A stretch of DNA of 7,299 nucleotides from Sulfitobacter sp. (GTDB taxonomy: Bacteria > Pseudomonadota > Alphaproteobacteria > Rhodobacterales > Rhodobacteraceae). The notes below the pieces were generated by a model that had not been told where the DNA came from, did not search any database, and saw only the letters and a program-made list of their open reading frames with translations. The stretch covers positions 1-7,299 of the forward strand of contig JAGXHD010000076.1 in assembly GCA_024636395.1 (NCBI GenBank). The letters are read 5' to 3'. The translations under genes and the position numbers were made by a program. This document shows positions 1-5,506 of the stretch, in pieces; position 1 is the first letter of the stretch, and every line of letters starts with the position of its first letter.

Positions 1-303
1 CCCTGCGTGGGCCCTGTGCTTGCTGCGATCCTGTTTACGGCCGCGGGAGCCGATACAGCCTCTGGCGGAGCATGGCTGCTGTTTGTCTATGGTGTGGGCA
101 TGACAGCTCCTTTCGTCCTTGCGGCGTTGTTTATCGGGCCTTTCATGCGCTGGATGCACAAGTTCCGCCGCCATTTGGGCACGATCGAAAAGATCATGGG
201 CGTGATGCTGATCATCTTCGGATTGCTGATCGCCACGAATTCGATGAACTACATCGGCCAATGGATGCTGGAGACTTTCCCAAATTTCGGCGCGATGGGA
301 TAA
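1..303 (+). CDS. soxV: SoxV, CcdA-like thiol-disulfide transport membrane protein (3' end only)
   Basis: This is the C-terminal 100 residues of a CcdA/DsbD-type membrane protein; the start lies upstream of the window. The frame is open from base 1 and begins PCVGPVLAAIL, which matches the conserved second-cysteine motif of CcdA proteins (Cys at codon 2, then GPVL). Two further hydrophobic segments follow, at about residues 20-45 and 63-78, with a basic loop (RWMHKFRRH) between them, as in the last helices of this family. In the Sox system SoxV takes electrons from cytoplasmic thioredoxin and passes them across the membrane to SoxW, which helps keep SoxYZ in its active reduced form. The next gene is soxW, 16 bases downstream, which supports soxV over a general cytochrome c biogenesis ccdA. 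An internal GTG at 7 is not a real start, because the reading frame and the conserved motif extend upstream of it. Confidence 0.9.
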   Translation, partial: PCVGPVLAAILFTAAGADTASGGAWLLFVYGVGMTAPFVLAALFIGPFMRWMHKFRRHLGTIEKIMGVMLIIFGLLIATNSMNYIGQWMLETFPNFGAMG

Positions 304-319
304 CAGGGAGGAGACTACG

Positions 320-886
320 ATGATGAGACGACTGATCACTGCATGTGCGGCTTTTGCGATCATGGCCACGGGCGCGCTGGCCGCCAGCCTTGGCGACGAC
401 GGGCTGCACAAAGCGCCATGGATGCGAGACACGTTCAAGGATCTGCGCGACGATCTGGCCGAGGCTGATGCGGAGGGCAAGCGCCTGATGGTCCTGATCG
501 AGCAGCGTGGCTGCATCTACTGCAAGAAGATGCACGAAGAGGTGTTTTCAGTGCCGCAGATTGCCGACTACATCGAGGCAAATTTCTTCGTGGTTCAGAT
601 CAACATGTTCGGCGATATCGAGGTGACCGATTTTGACGGGGAAGCCTTGCCCGAAAAGGATATGGTGCGCAAATGGGGTGCCTTGTTCACACCGACCATT
701 CTTTTCCTGCCTGCGGAGGTTGGCGATGACGTGTCTGCGGGCCAGGCGGCTGCGGCGACGATGCCCGGAGCCTTCGAGCGGTATACCACGTTCAACATGC
801 TCAATTGGGTGGTCGAGGAAGGCTATGACGGCGATGAGCCGTTCCAGAAGTACCACGCACGCAAATTTGCCGAGCAGAGCAAGTAG
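320..886 (+). CDS. soxW: SoxW, periplasmic thioredoxin-like protein
   Basis: The product is a 188-residue secreted thioredoxin-fold protein. A Sec-type leader covers about residues 1-21 (hydrophobic core then ALA-A-S, likely cleaved near residue 21). The redox motif is Cys65-Ile-Tyr-Cys68 in RGCIYCKKMHEEVF, and the expected cis-proline is Pro125 in TPTILFLP. Known SoxW proteins receive electrons from SoxV and keep the periplasmic sulfur-oxidising system reduced. The start at 320 is preceded by a strong GGGAGGAG (306-313); a second ATG directly after it would give a protein one residue shorter. It lies 16 bases after soxV and is very likely cotranscribed with it. The C-terminal 20 or so residues are charged. 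It could be called simply a thioredoxin-family protein, but the neighbours make SoxW the best name. Confidence 0.93.
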   Translation: MMRRLITACAAFAIMATGALAASLGDDGLHKAPWMRDTFKDLRDDLAEADAEGKRLMVLIEQRGCIYCKKMHEEVFSVPQIADYIEANFFVVQINMFGDIEVTDFDGEALPEKDMVRKWGALFTPTILFLPAEVGDDVSAGQAAAATMPGAFERYTTFNMLNWVVEEGYDGDEPFQKYHARKFAEQSK

Positions 887-922
887 TTAGGATCGCTGGA
901 GAATTTCTAGGCTGGTTAATTA

Positions 923-942
923 AAATTCAAGTAGTTGAATTT
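923..942. promoter_or_regulatory. Candidate SoxR/SqrR-type (ArsR family) operator upstream of soxX
   Basis: A perfect inverted repeat with 8-bp arms, AAATTCAA and TTGAATTT, is separated by four bases (GTAG). It sits in the AT-rich soxW-soxX gap, 63 bases before the soxX start. It contains ATTC-N8-GAAT, which as I recall is the form described for the sulfide-responsive ArsR-family repressor SqrR of Rhodobacter. SoxR, also ArsR family, is reported to bind the soxW-soxX gap in Paracoccus and Pseudaminobacter sox clusters. The right arm also serves as a possible -35 element, so a bound repressor would block transcription. The repeat is seen directly; the protein that binds it is inferred, since no regulator gene is in the window. 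Confidence 0.6.
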
Positions 943-964
943 GTTGTTGCGTGATCGCGAAAAT
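935..964 (+). promoter_or_regulatory. Possible promoter for soxX onward
   Basis: A weak sigma-70-like pair can be read: TTGAAT (935-940) as -35 and GAAAAT (959-964) as -10, with an 18-base spacer. Each matches four of six consensus positions. The -35 overlaps the right arm of the inverted repeat, which suits repression. Other pairs in this AT-rich stretch are also possible, for example TTGCGT with TACGGT at 971-976, so the exact elements are uncertain. The 118-base gap, much longer than most others in the cluster, supports a promoter somewhere here. Confidence 0.3.
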
Positions 965-972
965 GTGCGCTA

Positions 973-982
973 CGGTATACCG
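973..982. repeat. 10-bp perfect palindrome in the soxX leader
   Basis: CGGTATACCG is its own reverse complement. It lies between the candidate soxX promoter and the ribosome binding site, 22 bases before the ATG. Its role is unknown; it could be a second protein-binding site, a small hairpin-free coincidence, or part of a promoter element. Confidence 0.3.
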
Positions 983-994
983 AATACAGTGTTT

Positions 995-1000
995 GGGAGG
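995..1000 (+). promoter_or_regulatory. Ribosome binding site that sets the soxX start
   Basis: GGGAGG lies four bases before the ATG at 1005. The same frame could be extended to a GTG at 951, but that start has no Shine-Dalgarno sequence and would place 18 non-leader residues before a good signal peptide. Confidence 0.75.
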
Positions 1001-1004
1001 ACGC

Positions 1005-1478
1005 ATGAAATTTTCTGTCATAACAGCCGTCGCGGCAGGGTTTGTGGCGTCAGCCGCTTTTGCCGAAGACGTCGCACCGACCGCTGTCGCTTATACCGAG
1101 GGTGCCGTGTCGCAATCGCTCACGGGTATTCCGGGCGATCCTGCCAACGGGCGGGTCATTCTAGGCGACAACGGGCAGGGCAATTGCGTTGCCTGTCACC
1201 AAATCACCGAAATGTCGGACGTGCCGTTTCAGGGCAACGTTGGCCCAATGCTTGATGGCACCGGGGAGCGTTGGTCCGAAGGGGAACTGCGCGGGATCGT
1301 GGTCAATGCCAAGGTCATGTTCGAAGACAGCATCATGCCTGCCTTTTACAAGACCGATGGCTTCATCCGGCCGGGCAACCTCTATACCGGCAAGGCAGCC
1401 GACGACACGTTCGGCCCTTTGCTGACAGCTCAGCAGGTCGAGGATGTCGTCGCATATCTTGTGACGCTCAGAGAATAG
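1005..1478 (+). CDS. soxX: SoxX, monoheme cytochrome c subunit of SoxXA
   Basis: The 157-residue product is a secreted cytochrome c. A Sec leader covers residues 1-20 (SAAFA then ED, cleavage after Ala20). Heme attachment is Cys61-Val-Ala-Cys64-His65, and the likely sixth ligand is Met111 in SIMPAFY. The helical C-terminus (LTAQQVEDVVAYLVTLRE) is typical of class I cytochromes and of SoxX. With SoxA it forms the SoxXA complex, which oxidatively links thiosulfate to the SoxY carrier cysteine in the periplasm. I chose the ATG at 1005 because of the GGGAGG just upstream and the signal peptide beginning MKFSVITAV. The gene follows the candidate operator and promoter and is probably the first gene of a soxXYZA unit. 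A 65-base gap separates it from soxY. Confidence 0.95.
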   Translation: MKFSVITAVAAGFVASAAFAEDVAPTAVAYTEGAVSQSLTGIPGDPANGRVILGDNGQGNCVACHQITEMSDVPFQGNVGPMLDGTGERWSEGELRGIVVNAKVMFEDSIMPAFYKTDGFIRPGNLYTGKAADDTFGPLLTAQQVEDVVAYLVTLRE

Positions 1479-1543
1479 TTCGCAGAGCTTGTGATTCTTA
1501 AGGAATAACCAGACCCTTTTGGGGATATGGAGGAGGAGACGAA

Positions 1544-1960
1544 ATGGAACTGACACGACGTAATGCCATGGCAATGGGCGCAGGCGCACTATTGATCGCG
1601 GGATTGCCTGTGCGCCTCTCGGCGGCGGGCGAGGACGCGATTGCGGCCTTCACCGGCGGTGCCGAAGTGGGCACGGGCGATGTTCGCCTGATCGCACCCG
1701 AGATTGCGGAGAACGGCAATACCGTGCCGATCGAAGTGGGCTCCGATACGGCATCTGAAATTCTGGTGCTGGCGATGGGCAATCCCACCCCGGGCGTTGC
1801 CACGTTTAAATTTGGCCCGCTGTCTGGCTCGCGCACCGCATCGGCGCGGATCCGTCTTGCCGGCACGCAGGATGTGGTGGCGATCGCCAAGCTTCAGGAT
1901 GGCACGTTCGTGCAGGCCTCCAGCACGATCAAGGTAACAATCGGCGGCTGCGGCGGCTAA
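1544..1960 (+). CDS. soxY: SoxY, sulfur-carrier subunit of SoxYZ
   Basis: The 138-residue protein ends in the diagnostic Gly-Gly-Cys-Gly-Gly tail, with Cys136 as the residue that carries thiosulfonate and sulfane intermediates. This swinging tail defines SoxY. The N-terminus has a twin-arginine leader (LTRRNAMAMGAG, Arg-Arg at residues 5-6, then a hydrophobic stretch to about residue 28). The mature part matches the SoxY immunoglobulin-like domain (for example IAPEIAENGNTVPIEV and VLAMGNPTPGVATFKF). A very strong AGGAGGAG (1531-1538) precedes the ATG, in line with a carrier protein needed in large amounts. The soxZ gene follows 20 bases later. Confidence 0.97.
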   Translation: MELTRRNAMAMGAGALLIAGLPVRLSAAGEDAIAAFTGGAEVGTGDVRLIAPEIAENGNTVPIEVGSDTASEILVLAMGNPTPGVATFKFGPLSGSRTASARIRLAGTQDVVAIAKLQDGTFVQASSTIKVTIGGCGG

Positions 1961-1980
1961 AGCGTTCAAGGAGAGATAAA

Positions 1981-2310
1981 ATGGCAGATGATGTAAAACC
2001 ACGCGTCAAAGTCCCTAAATCGGCGGCTGTCGGCGAGAAGATTGTGGTCAAGACGCTGATCAGCCACAAGATGGAATCCGGTCAGCGCAAAGACGCGGAC
2101 GGCAACGTCATTGCACGCTCGATCATCAACCGTTTCACCTGTGATTTCAATGGCGAGAATGTCGTCGATGTAAAAATGGAAGCGGCGATCTCGACCAATC
2201 CGTATTTCGAGTTCGAAGCGATGGTTCCCGAGGCTGGCGAGTTCAAATTCACCTGGTACGACGACGATGGGTCGGTCTACGAGGACACAAAAACAATCGC
2301 GATCGCCTAA
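1981..2310 (+). CDS. soxZ: SoxZ, partner subunit of the SoxYZ sulfur carrier
   Basis: The 109-residue protein has no signal peptide, as expected for SoxZ, which is exported in complex with the Tat-targeted SoxY. Recognisable SoxZ stretches include LISHKMESGQRKD near residues 26-38, RSIINRFTCDFNG (46-58) and FKFTWYDDDGSVYEDTK (88-104). A single cysteine, Cys54, lies in the middle of the protein and is not the carrier residue. SoxZ stabilises SoxY and forms the surface recognised by the other Sox enzymes. AAGGAGAG (1968-1975) precedes the ATG at a good distance. The length is normal for the family, and the gene sits between soxY and soxA as usual. Confidence 0.97.
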   Translation: MADDVKPRVKVPKSAAVGEKIVVKTLISHKMESGQRKDADGNVIARSIINRFTCDFNGENVVDVKMEAAISTNPYFEFEAMVPEAGEFKFTWYDDDGSVYEDTKTIAIA

Positions 2311-2326
2311 AGAGCGCGAACCCCAA

Positions 2327-2332
2327 GGGAGG
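2327..2332 (+). promoter_or_regulatory. Ribosome binding site that sets the soxA start
   Basis: GGGAGG lies six bases before the ATG at 2339. The frame is open further upstream into soxZ (to an ATG at 2267), but that would put a highly charged 24-residue extension before the signal peptide and overlap soxZ by 44 bases. Confidence 0.75.
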
Positions 2333-2338
2333 AACACC

Positions 2339-3199
2339 ATGCGGAAATTGACAGGCCTGAAGGTGCCGGGTGCGCTGCTTGCGACCCTGCTGGCGACATC
2401 GGCGGTGATGGCTGATCCGGTCGACGACACGCTGACGATCAACGGCGAGACGGAAATCGTGGTGCGTACAGCCGCACCCGAACATTTGTCGGGCGCGATG
2501 AGCGAGATCATGTCGGGGTGGCTGTTTCGGGAGGACGATACCCGGATCATGCAGGCCGATGATTTCGACAATCCGGGCATGATTTTTGTGGAGTTGGCGG
2601 AAGACAGCTGGAACATGGCCGAGGGCTCGAACGGGAAATCTTGTGCGGATTGCCACGGCGCATCGGCGGATATGTCCGAGGTACGCCCGACCTATCCCAA
2701 GTGGAACGAGACCGCGGGCGAAGTGCGCACGCTGGAGATGCAGATCAACGACTGTCGAACCAACCAGATGGGCGCAGAGGAGTGGAAATATACCGGCAAC
2801 GATATGGTGAACATGACCGCACTTCTGGCCTCCGTATCGCGCGGGAATGTGGTAAATGTGGCGATCGACGGTCCCGCGCAATCGACTTGGGAGCAGGGCA
2901 AGGAGATTTATTATACCCGTTATGGCCAGCTCAACCTGTCGTGTTCGAACTGCCATGAGGACAATTATGGTAACATGATCCGGGCTGACCACCTGAGCCA
3001 GGGCCAGATAAACGGCTTTCCAGTGTACCGCTTGAAGAACACCAAACTCAACTCCGCGCACGACCGCTTCAAAGGGTGCATCCGTGACACCCGCGCAGAA
3101 ACCTTCAGCCCTGGCAGCCCCGAGTTCGTGGCGCTTGAGCTTTATGTCGCGTCGCGTGGCAACGGGTTGGGCGTCGAAGGCCCGGCGATCCGCAACTAA
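2339..3199 (+). CDS. soxA: SoxA, diheme cytochrome c subunit of SoxXA
   Basis: The 286-residue protein has a Sec leader (residues 1-25, SAVMA then DP). Two heme sites are present: Cys102-Ala-Asp-Cys105-His106 and Cys202-Ser-Asn-Cys205-His206. Two further cysteines, Cys139 and Cys247, fit the distal thiolate ligands of the two hemes. Cys247 lies in FKGCIRDTRAE, the active-site motif whose cysteine is modified to a persulfide in characterised SoxA. This is the diheme form known from Rhodovulum and Paracoccus, rather than the monoheme form lacking the first site. With SoxX the enzyme couples thiosulfate to SoxYZ and passes two electrons on to cytochrome c. The soxA gene starts 28 bases after soxZ and is followed at once by an intrinsic terminator. 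Confidence 0.97.
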   Translation: MRKLTGLKVPGALLATLLATSAVMADPVDDTLTINGETEIVVRTAAPEHLSGAMSEIMSGWLFREDDTRIMQADDFDNPGMIFVELAEDSWNMAEGSNGKSCADCHGASADMSEVRPTYPKWNETAGEVRTLEMQINDCRTNQMGAEEWKYTGNDMVNMTALLASVSRGNVVNVAIDGPAQSTWEQGKEIYYTRYGQLNLSCSNCHEDNYGNMIRADHLSQGQINGFPVYRLKNTKLNSAHDRFKGCIRDTRAETFSPGSPEFVALELYVASRGNGLGVEGPAIRN

Positions 3200-3206
3200 G
3201 ACAGTG

Positions 3207-3241
3207 AAACCCCGCGTCCGAGGGATCGACGCGGGGTTTTT
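3207..3241 (+). terminator. Intrinsic terminator between soxA and soxB
   Basis: A perfect 12-bp stem pairs AAACCCCGCGTC (3207-3218) with GACGCGGGGTTT (3228-3239) around a nine-base loop. The GC-rich core is followed by a run of five T (3237-3241). It begins seven bases after the soxA stop. On the other strand the matching A run would also allow some termination, but the genes here all read forward. Its place inside the cluster suggests that it ends or reduces transcription after soxXYZA. Confidence 0.88.
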
Positions 3242-3283
3242 CGCCCCTAACCTATTCAATAATGCGCATATGTATGTGCGACT

Positions 3284-3287
3284 GGAG
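3284..3287 (+). promoter_or_regulatory. Ribosome binding site that sets the soxB start
   Basis: GGAG lies seven bases before the ATG at 3295. The frame also allows an ATG at 3262, but that one has no Shine-Dalgarno sequence and would put 11 residues, including a cysteine, before the Tat motif. Confidence 0.65.
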
Positions 3288-3294
3288 TTCCGGA

Positions 3295-4998
3295 ATGATT
3301 TCGCGCCGTGATTTTTTGCAGACCAGCATGGCGGCTGCCGCGCTTTATGGTGGCTCCGGTTTCGGGAACTGGTCGCGGCTGGCGGCGCAGCAGGCACTGA
3401 CGCAGGACCAGCTTTTGGAGTTCGACACCTTTGGAAACGTATCTCTGATCCACATCACCGACATCCATGCGCAACTCAAGCCGATCTATTTTCGCGAGCC
3501 GTCGGTGAACATTGGGGTGGGGGCGAACAACGGCGCTGTGCCGCATGTGACTGGGGCTGATTTTCGCAAGCTCTATGGCATCGATGATGGAAGCCCGTCC
3601 GCCTATGCGCTGACGCATAACGATTTCAGCGCGCTGGCGCAGGCTTATGGCCGCGTGGGTGGGCTTGACCGCGTGGCAACCGTGATCAATTCCATCCGTG
3701 CAGCCCGCCCGGATGCACTTCTGCTCGATGGTGGCGACACTTGGCATGGCAGCTACACCTGCTATCACACGCAGGGCCAGGACATGGTTAACGTTATGAA
3801 CGCGCTCAAGCCTGATGCGATGACGTTCCATTGGGAATTCACGCTCGGTTCCGAGCGGGTGCAGGAACTCGTGCAGGGCTTGCCGTTTGCCGCCCTTGGC
3901 CAGAACATCTTTGACGCGGAATGGGACGAGCCCGCCGAGCTGTTTCCACCCTATCAATTCTTCGAGCGCGGCGGCGTGAAGATCGCCGTGATCGGGCAGG
4001 CGTTCCCTTACATGCCCATCGCCAATCCGGGCTGGATGTTCCCGGAGTATTCGTTCGGTATCCGCGACGAAAACATGCAGCAGATGGTCGATCAGGTCCG
4101 CGCCGAGGGTGCCGAACTGGTGGTGTGCCTCAGCCACAACGGCTTTGACGTGGATAAGCAGATGGCGGGCAAAGTGACGGGCATCGACGTGATCTTGTCG
4201 GGCCATACGCATGACGCGCTCCCCGAGCCGGTGCTGGTGGGCGAGACGATTATCGTTGCCTCCGGCTCGAACGGTAAATTCGTGAGCCGCGTCGATCTCG
4301 ACGTGCGTGACGGGCGCATGATGGGCTTTCGCCACAAACTGATCCCTATTTTCTCGGACGTGATTGCGCCCGATCCTGAGGTGACAGCTGTGATTGACGC
4401 GCAGCGCGCACCATACGAAAGCGTATTGAGCGAGGTGATCGGGCGAACGGCCGACGACCAGCTGCTCTACCGGCGCGGCAATTTCAACGGAACGTGGGAC
4501 GATCTGATCTGCGATGCGCTGATCTCAGAGCGGGAGGCCGACATCGCGCTCAGCCCCGGCGTCCGCTGGGGGCCCTCAATTCTGCCCGGGCAGGACATCA
4601 CCCGGGAGGATATCTGGAACGTCACCTCGATGAGTTACGGCGAAGCCTACCGCACTGAAATGACAGGGGAGTTCCTGCATGTTGTGCTGGAGGACGTGGC
4701 GGACAACCTGTTCAATCCCGATCCGTATTACCAGCAGGGCGGCGATATGGTCCGCACCGGGGGCTTGGGCTACCGCATCGACGTGACCAAGCCGCAGGGC
4801 AGCAGGATCACCGATATGACGCTGCTTAAAACCGGCGAGGCGATCGAGCCTTCGCGGAGCTACCAGGTTGCAGGCTGGGCGTCGGTCAATGAGGGGACCG
4901 AGGGCCCCGCGATCTGGGATGTGGTCGAGGCGCATATCGCGCGGCTGGGCACGGTCTCGCTGGATCCAAACAACAGCGTGGATGTGGTCGGCAACTGA
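3295..4998 (+). CDS. soxB: SoxB, thiosulfohydrolase (dimanganese, 5'-nucleotidase-like)
   Basis: The 567-residue protein has a Tat leader (SRRDFLQ at residues 3-9, hydrophobic stretch to about residue 20), as expected for an enzyme exported folded. Metal-binding motifs of the metallophosphoesterase fold are present in order: Asp56 and His58 in HITDIHAQLKP, Asp148 in DGGDTWHGS, His281 in LSHNGFDVD, and His304 and His306 in SGHTHDALPEP. The usual nucleotidase GNHE motif is replaced by TFHWEFTLG (177-185), as is typical of SoxB. The C-terminal half (from about residue 375) is the 5'-nucleotidase C domain. SoxB hydrolyses the terminal sulfonate from thiosulfate bound to SoxY and releases sulfate. 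The length is normal. The gene follows a terminator and a 53-base spacer with no clear promoter of its own; the next gene starts 27 bases after its stop. Confidence 0.97.
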   Translation: MISRRDFLQTSMAAAALYGGSGFGNWSRLAAQQALTQDQLLEFDTFGNVSLIHITDIHAQLKPIYFREPSVNIGVGANNGAVPHVTGADFRKLYGIDDGSPSAYALTHNDFSALAQAYGRVGGLDRVATVINSIRAARPDALLLDGGDTWHGSYTCYHTQGQDMVNVMNALKPDAMTFHWEFTLGSERVQELVQGLPFAALGQNIFDAEWDEPAELFPPYQFFERGGVKIAVIGQAFPYMPIANPGWMFPEYSFGIRDENMQQMVDQVRAEGAELVVCLSHNGFDVDKQMAGKVTGIDVILSGHTHDALPEPVLVGETIIVASGSNGKFVSRVDLDVRDGRMMGFRHKLIPIFSDVIAPDPEVTAVIDAQRAPYESVLSEVIGRTADDQLLYRRGNFNGTWDDLICDALISEREADIALSPGVRWGPSILPGQDITREDIWNVTSMSYGEAYRTEMTGEFLHVVLEDVADNLFNPDPYYQQGGDMVRTGGLGYRIDVTKPQGSRITDMTLLKTGEAIEPSRSYQVAGWASVNEGTEGPAIWDVVEAHIARLGTVSLDPNNSVDVVGN

Positions 4999-5025
4999 AT
5001 CTGGCCGAATATAGGGAATGTTACG

Positions 5026-5460
5026 ATGAAAAATCTGATAGGAACGGCGGTGCTGACAGCCCTGCTTGCGACTTCGGCGTTTGCCGAGGGCGTGGTGCAC
5101 AAGGTCGCGATCCATGTGGATGAAAACGATCCGCAGGTGATGAACATGGCACTCAACAATGTCGCGAACGTCAACAGCTATTACGAGTCGCAGGGCGATA
5201 CGGTGATCATCGAACTTGTGGCCTATGGTCCCGGCCTCAAGATGTACATCCCCGGACAAAGCCCTGTCGCGGACCGTATATCGACCATGTCGCTGGAGAT
5301 GGAGAATCTGACCTTTGCCGCTTGCGAAAATACGCTCAACGGCATGATCAAGAAAGCGGGCCACGATATCACGCTGATGGAGGAGGCGACGATCGTGCCC
5401 TCCGGCGTGGTGCGCCTTATCGAATTGCAAGAACAGGATTATGCCTACGTCCGACCCTGA
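5026..5460 (+). CDS. Secreted DsrE-like protein, putative periplasmic sulfur carrier
   Basis: The 144-residue product has a clear Sec leader (MKNLIGTAVLTALLATSAFA, cleavage after Ala20). The mature part resembles the DsrE/DsrF/YchN fold: VHKVAIHVDENDPQVMNMALNNVANV (split here as strand then helix, residues 24-49), VIIELVAYGPGL (60-71), a helix after PVADRI, and a closing PSGVVRLIELQEQDYAYVRP. The only cysteine, Cys100 in FAACENTLNGM, matches the conserved cysteine that carries persulfide in DsrE and TusD. DsrE proteins are normally cytoplasmic, so the leader is notable. The ribosome site (AGGGA, 5013-5017) is weaker than those of the neighbours. Lying between soxB and soxC in the same direction, it is probably cotranscribed and may handle sulfane sulfur near SoxYZ. 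This role is inferred. It is not the SoxE diheme cytochrome of Paracoccus, as it has no CXXCH. Confidence 0.85.
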   Translation: MKNLIGTAVLTALLATSAFAEGVVHKVAIHVDENDPQVMNMALNNVANVNSYYESQGDTVIIELVAYGPGLKMYIPGQSPVADRISTMSLEMENLTFAACENTLNGMIKKAGHDITLMEEATIVPSGVVRLIELQEQDYAYVRP

Positions 5461-5494
5461 TCCTTCGGGGCGCGTGGCGCGGCATCAAACAAAA

Positions 5495-5500
5495 AAGGAG
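5495..5500 (+). promoter_or_regulatory. Ribosome binding site that sets the soxC start
   Basis: AAGGAG lies six bases before the ATG at 5507. The frame runs back to an ATG at 5441 inside the DsrE-like gene, but the later start puts the Tat motif near the N-terminus and avoids the overlap. Confidence 0.75.
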
Positions 5501-5506
5501 AATGCG

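Noticed and set aside
951..1004. Extended soxX start at the GTG at 951
   Set aside because: It has no ribosome site, adds 18 residues before a good signal peptide, and would lie across the likely promoter and palindrome.
1494..1506. ATTC-TTAAG-GAAT in the soxX-soxY gap as a second operator
   Set aside because: The half-sites match but the spacing is five bases rather than eight, so the two halves would face different sides of the helix than in the site upstream of soxX.
1514..1524. CCC-TTTT-GGGG as a terminator between soxX and soxY
   Set aside because: The stem is only three base pairs and no T run follows it.
2249..3397. Long open frame of 382 codons on the - strand opposite soxA
   Set aside because: It is the shadow of soxA in GC-rich DNA. 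The translation is rich in Arg and His and shows no recognisable domain, while soxA on the + strand has full family motifs.
3256..4335. Long open frame of 359 codons on the - strand opposite soxB
   Set aside because: It lies entirely across soxB codons and its early spacer, has no leader or domain I can recognise, and has His/Arg-rich composition typical of antisense shadows.
4576..5430. Open frame of 284 codons on the - strand across the end of soxB and the DsrE-like gene
   Set aside because: It spans two well-supported + strand genes and their junction, and its composition is that of a shadow.
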